Shown here: one piece after another, positions 4,716-7,610 of the stretch
Layout: every line of letters begins with the position of its first letter
Position numbering within the stretch: the stretch's first letter is position 1
Origin: DASVSL01 sp036388095
GTDB taxonomy: Bacteria; Patescibacteriota; Saccharimonadia; Saccharimonadales; Saccharimonadaceae
Assembly: GCA_036388095.1 (NCBI GenBank)
Contig: DASVSL010000048.1
Coordinates: forward strand, 1-7,610
DNA: 7,610 nucleotides
Direction of reading: 5' to 3'
Notes under the pieces: generated by a model
The model's database searches: none
The model's input: the letters and a program-made list of their open reading frames with translations, nothing else
What the model was told of the DNA's origin: nothing
Program-made: the position numbers and the translations under genes

Positions 4716-5020
4716 CCAAGAAAATGTATGGTGTCGTCTCGTCTGACGTCCGCGATAAGACCATCACGGTGACCGTGACGACTCGAGAGACCCACCCGAT
4801 CTATCGTAAGCAGTACACTGTTACCCGTAAGTATACGGCGCACGATGAAGCAAATGAGGCGAAAATCGGCGACAAAGTCGAAATCGAAGAAACTCGTCCG
4901 ATGAGCAAGACCAAGAGCTGGAAGCTGAGTAAGATTAGTCAGACTGGCCATGCCAGCGTTGAGTTGAAGGAAGAGACTGAGCTGGTGCACGAGCCGGAGA
5001 CCCAGGAGAAGGCAGAATGA
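4712..5020 (+). CDS. rpsQ: 30S ribosomal protein S17
   Basis: S17 is a primary 16S rRNA binder with an OB fold, acting in assembly of the 5' domain. The core (residues 1 to about 78) includes GVVSSDVRDKTITVTV, HPIYRKQYTVTRKYTAHDE and the signature GDKVEIEETRPMSKTKSW at 53-70. The product has 102 residues against about 84 in E. coli; the extra part is a Glu-rich C-terminal tail (about 80-102), unusual for a protein on rRNA. It overlaps rpmC by ATGA, with AAAGGAGA (4698-4705) as SD. Confidence 0.95.
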   Translation: MTKKMYGVVSSDVRDKTITVTVTTRETHPIYRKQYTVTRKYTAHDEANEAKIGDKVEIEETRPMSKTKSWKLSKISQTGHASVELKEETELVHEPETQEKAE

Positions 5021-5385
5021 TTCAACAAGAAAGCCGATTAAAAGTTGCTGATAACAGCGGCGCAAAGAGTATTCTTTGTATCCGTGTTCTTGGCGGTACA
5101 AAGCGACGCTACGCCCGAGTTGGCGATATCATCGTTGCGACCGTCAAAGACGCCAACCCTTCCGGTAACGTCAAGAAAAAGAGCGTCGTCAAAGCAGTTA
5201 TCGTTCGGACTACCGATCAGATTCGACGCAAAGATGGCAGCACCATCCGGTTCGACGAGAACGCCGCTGTCATCGTCGGGGACGACAAGAGCCCACGAGC
5301 GACTCGTGTCTTCGGTCCGATCCCGCGTGAATTACGTGAAGCTGGCTACGCTAAGATCATTAGCTTAGCACCGGAGGTACTCTAA
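5017..5385 (+). CDS. rplN: 50S ribosomal protein L14
   Basis: L14 is a beta-barrel protein on the subunit interface next to L19, and is the site of RsfS binding in many bacteria. The 122-residue length is exact for the family. It begins MIQQESRLKVADNSGAKS, and the L14 signature runs from AVIVRTTDQIRRKDGS (about 67-82) through IRFDENAAVIV. It ends RELREAGYAKIISLAPEVL. In many bacteria the spc operon starts here with its own promoter; here the start overlaps the rpsQ stop by ATGA, which argues for a single transcript. Confidence 0.97.
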   Translation: MIQQESRLKVADNSGAKSILCIRVLGGTKRRYARVGDIIVATVKDANPSGNVKKKSVVKAVIVRTTDQIRRKDGSTIRFDENAAVIVGDDKSPRATRVFGPIPRELREAGYAKIISLAPEVL

Positions 5386-5386
5386 G

Positions 5387-5674
5387 ATGACCGTCAAGAT
5401 GAAAGTGAAAAAAGGCGACGAAGTAACCGTGATTTCTGGCGCGCACAAAGGCAAGACCGCCAAAGTGGTTGCAGCCTTCCCGAAGCGCCAAGCCGTTGCC
5501 CTCGAAGGAATTGGTCTTGTGAAGCGTAAGGTCAAGCCAAGTCAGCTCAACCCTCGCGGCGGTACGAAGGACATCCATGTCCCCGTCGGCGTTGCAAAGG
5601 TTAAACTCGCTGCCGCCAAGCCTGCAGCTCCGGTCAAAGCAAAGACCGCCCCGAAGAAAGAAGGTAAGAAATGA
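5387..5674 (+). CDS. rplX: 50S ribosomal protein L24, short form
   Basis: L24 is an assembly initiator near the tunnel exit. The N-terminal KOW domain is clear: KVKKGDEVTVISGAHKGKTA at 6-25, then AKVVAAFPKRQAVALEGIG and VKRKVKPSQLNPRGGTKDIH. After about residue 74 the usual C-terminal part, including the Thr-Gly-Lys and Arg-Val-Gly region of E. coli L24, is missing. A low-complexity Ala/Pro/Lys tail replaces it (75-95). Total length is 95 against about 104. The start lies one base after the rplN stop, with CGGAGG (5372-5377) as SD; an in-frame ATG four codons later is possible. Confidence 0.92.
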   Translation: MTVKMKVKKGDEVTVISGAHKGKTAKVVAAFPKRQAVALEGIGLVKRKVKPSQLNPRGGTKDIHVPVGVAKVKLAAAKPAAPVKAKTAPKKEGKK

Positions 5675-6264
5675 TGGCTACTGCTACTACGACCGCCGCA
5701 GCTCCAGTCGCTCCACGGCTAAAAGAGGCGTACGGCCAGACATTCGTCAAAGAGCTCCAAAAAGAGCTTGGTCTTGACAATGTCCACCAGGTGCCACGTC
5801 TTGAAAAAATCGTTATCAGTGTCGGTATCGGGAAGCATAAAGACGACAAGCGGTACCACGAGATCGTCTCGACCACCCTTCGCAAAGTGACGGGCCAACA
5901 ACCAGTTGACCGTATGGCCAAGAAATCAATCGCCAGCTTTAAAATCCGTAAAGGCATGAACCGGGTTGGTGTTAGTGTGACACTGCGTGGCGCCAAGATG
6001 TATGAGTTTCTGGACCGTCTCGTGAATATCGCCCTTCCGCGAGTTCGTGACTTCCATGGTGTCGGGGCCAAAGGCTTCGATCGTCAGGGAAACTACAACC
6101 TCGGTCTTATCGAGCAGTCGATCTTCCCAGAACTAAGCTTCGAAGATACGCAGGTTTCCCACGGCCTTCAAATTACATTCACCATGCGTTCGGAGAGTCC
6201 TGTCCATAGCCGAGCCCTGTTAGAAAAATTCGGCATGCCGTTCGAGAAAGGAGACGCACGCTAA
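5671..6264 (+). CDS. rplE: 50S ribosomal protein L5
   Basis: L5 binds 5S rRNA and contacts the P-site tRNA and S13 in the small-subunit head. The 197-residue product (E. coli 179) carries an Ala/Thr-rich N-terminal extension of about 15 residues before RLKEAYGQTFVKEL. Family landmarks are PRLEKIVISVGIG near 42-54, RKVTGQQPV, the FKIRKGMNRVGVSVTLRG stretch, and PRVRDFHGVGAKGFDRQGNY. Two adjacent in-frame ATGs (5671 and 5674) follow AGAAGG; the first overlaps the rplX stop as ATGA, and either could be used. Confidence 0.96.
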   Translation: MMATATTTAAAPVAPRLKEAYGQTFVKELQKELGLDNVHQVPRLEKIVISVGIGKHKDDKRYHEIVSTTLRKVTGQQPVDRMAKKSIASFKIRKGMNRVGVSVTLRGAKMYEFLDRLVNIALPRVRDFHGVGAKGFDRQGNYNLGLIEQSIFPELSFEDTQVSHGLQITFTMRSESPVHSRALLEKFGMPFEKGDAR

Positions 6265-6533
6265 TGGCTAAGAAATCAATGGTCGCCCGCGACCTTAAAC
6301 GTCAGAAGATGATCACAAAATTCGCTGCTAAGCGCGCCGAACTAAAAGCTGCGGGTGACACCGAGGGTCTGCAGGCACTGCCGCGCAATGCGAGCCCGAC
6401 TCGCTGGAAGAACCGCAGTAGCATCAGTGGTCGCCCACGCTCGTATATGCGTCGTTTTGGTATGGATCGTATCTCGTTTCGAGAGCACGCCAGCAAGGGT
6501 GAGATTCCAGGCGTCACAAAGGCGAGTTGGTAG
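6264..6533 (+). CDS. rpsN: 30S ribosomal protein S14, zinc-free form
   Basis: S14 lies in the small-subunit head next to S3 and S10. The 89-residue product has no cysteine at all, so it is the C-minus type that needs no zinc, not the 61-residue CxxC form. Landmarks are LPRNASPTRWKNRSSISGRP at about 39-58, YMRRFGMDRISFRE and the family ending PGVTKASW. It overlaps rplE by TAATG, with AAAGGAGA (6247-6254) as SD. It sits at the standard place between rplE and rpsH. Confidence 0.96.
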   Translation: MAKKSMVARDLKRQKMITKFAAKRAELKAAGDTEGLQALPRNASPTRWKNRSSISGRPRSYMRRFGMDRISFREHASKGEIPGVTKASW

Positions 6534-6541
6534 GAGATTAT

Positions 6542-6943
6542 ATGAGTTTACAATCTACAGACCCTATCGCCGACCTGTTAACTCGGGTACGTAACGCCGC
6601 TGCCGTTGGTAAAACCGAAATTCGGGTGCCAAGCAGCAAACTAAAACGCGTCGTCGCTGAACAGCTGAAAAAGAACGGTTACTTAGCTGACGTCAGTATC
6701 GAAGCTGGCACACCACGCGACACTCTCGTCGTCACGATCGCGAAACCAGGTGCCAACGTCACGTTTACCGAACTGACTCGGATGAGCAAGCCGGGCCGAC
6801 GTATGTACGTTGCCGCCGACGAAATTCCTAAGGTCAAAAGTGGCCGTGGACTTGTTCTGGTTAGTACGAGTAAGGGTGTCATCACTGGGCAAGAAGCGGT
6901 CAAGCAGCGCCTTGGTGGTGAACTGCTCCTCAAGGTCTACTAA
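6542..6943 (+). CDS. rpsH: 30S ribosomal protein S8
   Basis: S8 binds helix 21 of 16S rRNA and in E. coli represses spc-operon translation by binding a mimic of that site at the rplX/rplE junction. The 133-residue product begins MSLQSTDPIADLLTRVRNA, as in the family, and carries the signature STSKGVITGQEAVKQRLGGE near 108-127. A TTG at 6527 would give five extra residues read from the end of rpsN and is rejected. The SD AGGAGA (6532-6537) overlaps the rpsN stop and lies only 4 nt before the ATG. Confidence 0.96.
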   Translation: MSLQSTDPIADLLTRVRNAAAVGKTEIRVPSSKLKRVVAEQLKKNGYLADVSIEAGTPRDTLVVTIAKPGANVTFTELTRMSKPGRRMYVAADEIPKVKSGRGLVLVSTSKGVITGQEAVKQRLGGELLLKVY

Positions 6944-6969
6944 GCAAAGTAATAAGAGAAAGTAATTTT
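6944..6969 (+). other. 26-nt AT-rich gap before rplF with an 8-bp direct repeat
   Basis: Apart from the two repeat-bearing junctions, this is the longest true gap in the operon. AAAGTAAT occurs twice, at 6946-6953 and 6959-6966. Only a weak SD-like AAGAGA (6954-6959) precedes rplF. No promoter or terminator is evident. It may lower or decouple rplF translation, or form an unstructured ribosome-loading stretch. Confidence 0.5.
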
Positions 6970-7503
6970 ATGAGTCGAATCGGAAAACTACCTATCCAGA
7001 TTCCTGCGGGCGTGACAATCACGGTCGACTCCGGCAACGTGACCGTCAAAGGTCCCAAAGGTGAGCTAACACAGTTCATCACGCCGGCAGTCACTGTAGA
7101 GAACGCCGATGGCGATATCGTCGTCCGTCGGCGAGATGACAGCAAACCCGCCAAGAGCCAACACGGTTTGATGCGAACACTGATCAACAATATGGTCGTC
7201 GGCGTGACGAACGGTTTTGAGAAAAAACTTGAGGTCAACGGCGTCGGTTTCCGCGTCGGTGGCGGTGGGCAGAGCCTCGAGATGAGCCTTGGGTTTAGTC
7301 ACCCAGTAAAATACCAGGCGCCAGAAGGCGTCGCGCTGACCGTCAACAAGATGGAAATCACGGTGGCAGGCATCAATAAGCAGCAGGTCGGTCAAGTTGC
7401 CGCAGAGATTCGGGCCCTTAAAAAGCCTGAACCGTATAAGGGCAAAGGTATCAAATACGCTGGCGAAGTCATTATCCGTAAGGCCGGAAAGACAGGTAAG
7501 TAG
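6970..7503 (+). CDS. rplF: 50S ribosomal protein L6
   Basis: L6 consists of two similar alpha/beta domains and binds near the sarcin-ricin loop and the factor-binding site. The 177-residue length equals that of E. coli. It starts MSRIGKLPIQIPAGVTITVD, has VNGVGFRVGGGGQSLEMSLG at about 89-108, where the second domain starts, and the C-terminal signature PEPYKGKGIKY at 153-163. Its start is preceded by the weakest SD of the operon (see 6944-6969). The stop TAG lies one base before rplR. Confidence 0.97.
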   Translation: MSRIGKLPIQIPAGVTITVDSGNVTVKGPKGELTQFITPAVTVENADGDIVVRRRDDSKPAKSQHGLMRTLINNMVVGVTNGFEKKLEVNGVGFRVGGGGQSLEMSLGFSHPVKYQAPEGVALTVNKMEITVAGINKQQVGQVAAEIRALKKPEPYKGKGIKYAGEVIIRKAGKTGK

Positions 7504-7504
7504 C

Positions 7505-7610
7505 ATGAACGCATCGAAAAAATCAGTCAATTTCGGCCTACGAAAAGCTCGTGTCCGCGCCCGCGTATCGGGATCGACCGAGCAACCACGTTTGTCAGTG
7601 ACTATCAGTA
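7505..7610 (+). CDS. rplR: 50S ribosomal protein L18, 5' part
   Basis: L18 binds 5S rRNA together with L5 and L25. Only the first 35 codons are inside the window; the gene runs off the right edge. The translation begins MNASKKSVNFGLRKARVRAR and continues VSGSTEQPRLSVTIS. The basic run followed by SG-x-PRLSV is the usual N-terminus of bacterial L18. It starts one base after the rplF stop, with a modest SD (AGGTAAG, 7494-7500). Its place after rplF fits the spc order. Confidence 0.9.
   Translation, partial: MNASKKSVNFGLRKARVRARVSGSTEQPRLSVTIS

Noticed and set aside
5640..5700. E. coli-like S8 repressor site at the rplX/rplE junction
   Set aside because: I could not find a stem-loop with the helix-21-like internal loop around the overlapping start; the region is A-rich and codes for the L24 tail.
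168..7530. Other long open frames on the minus strand and in alternative frames
   Set aside because: They lie inside well-identified ribosomal genes and show no family resemblance; they result from base composition.
1..7610. tRNA, rRNA or CRISPR arrays
   Set aside because: No cloverleaf, rRNA-like or spaced-repeat pattern was found; the window is filled by coding sequence.

Overview
The window is one dense ribosomal-protein operon, all on the + strand: the fused S10 and spc clusters in the canonical bacterial order. It reads rplC (L3), rplD (L4), rplW (L23), rplB (L2), rpsS (S19), rplV (L22), rpsC (S3), rplP (L16), rpmC (L29), rpsQ (S17), rplN (L14), rplX (L24), rplE (L5), rpsN (S14), rpsH (S8), rplF (L6) and the first 35 codons of rplR (L18). 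The genes encode core subunit proteins that assemble on 16S and 23S rRNA and line the peptidyl-transferase region, tunnel and decoding side.

The organism is a bacterium with moderate GC that uses TGA, TAA and TAG as stops, so it has the standard code and not the UGA-glycine code of SR1/Gracilibacteria. The proteins are close to standard length with a few trimmed or tailed ones (short L24 with an Ala/Lys tail, S17 with an acidic tail, zinc-free S14, L16 with Lys at the usual hydroxy-Arg position). Together with very tight packing, this makes me suspect a CPR/Patescibacteria member such as Saccharibacteria. That is an impression from sequence style, not a proven assignment.

Layout: bases 1-158 hold no gene but contain a good sigma70-type promoter with an extended -10 (15-44), followed by a roughly 108-nt leader with a long hairpin just upstream of rplC. 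rpsJ, which usually precedes rplC, is not within these 158 bases, so transcription appears to begin at rplC. From there to the end, almost every junction is a TAATG or ATGA overlap or a 1-nt gap with an SD sequence inside the upstream gene, which implies translational coupling. No terminator or promoter-sized gap separates the S10 and spc parts.

The exception is the most interesting feature. Two junctions, rplC/rplD and rplV/rpsC, each hold a copy of the same roughly 90-nt element (768-857 and 3326-3415; 77 of 90 positions identical by my hand alignment). Each copy starts exactly at the upstream gene's TGA stop, folds into two hairpins, and carries a 35-codon open frame that begins on the stop codon and ends at the next gene. 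Of the 13 differences between copies, six form three compensatory base-pair swaps and the rest fall in loops, mismatches, unpaired segments or a G.U/G-C wobble. This looks like a conserved RNA element, duplicated inside the operon; its function is unknown to me.
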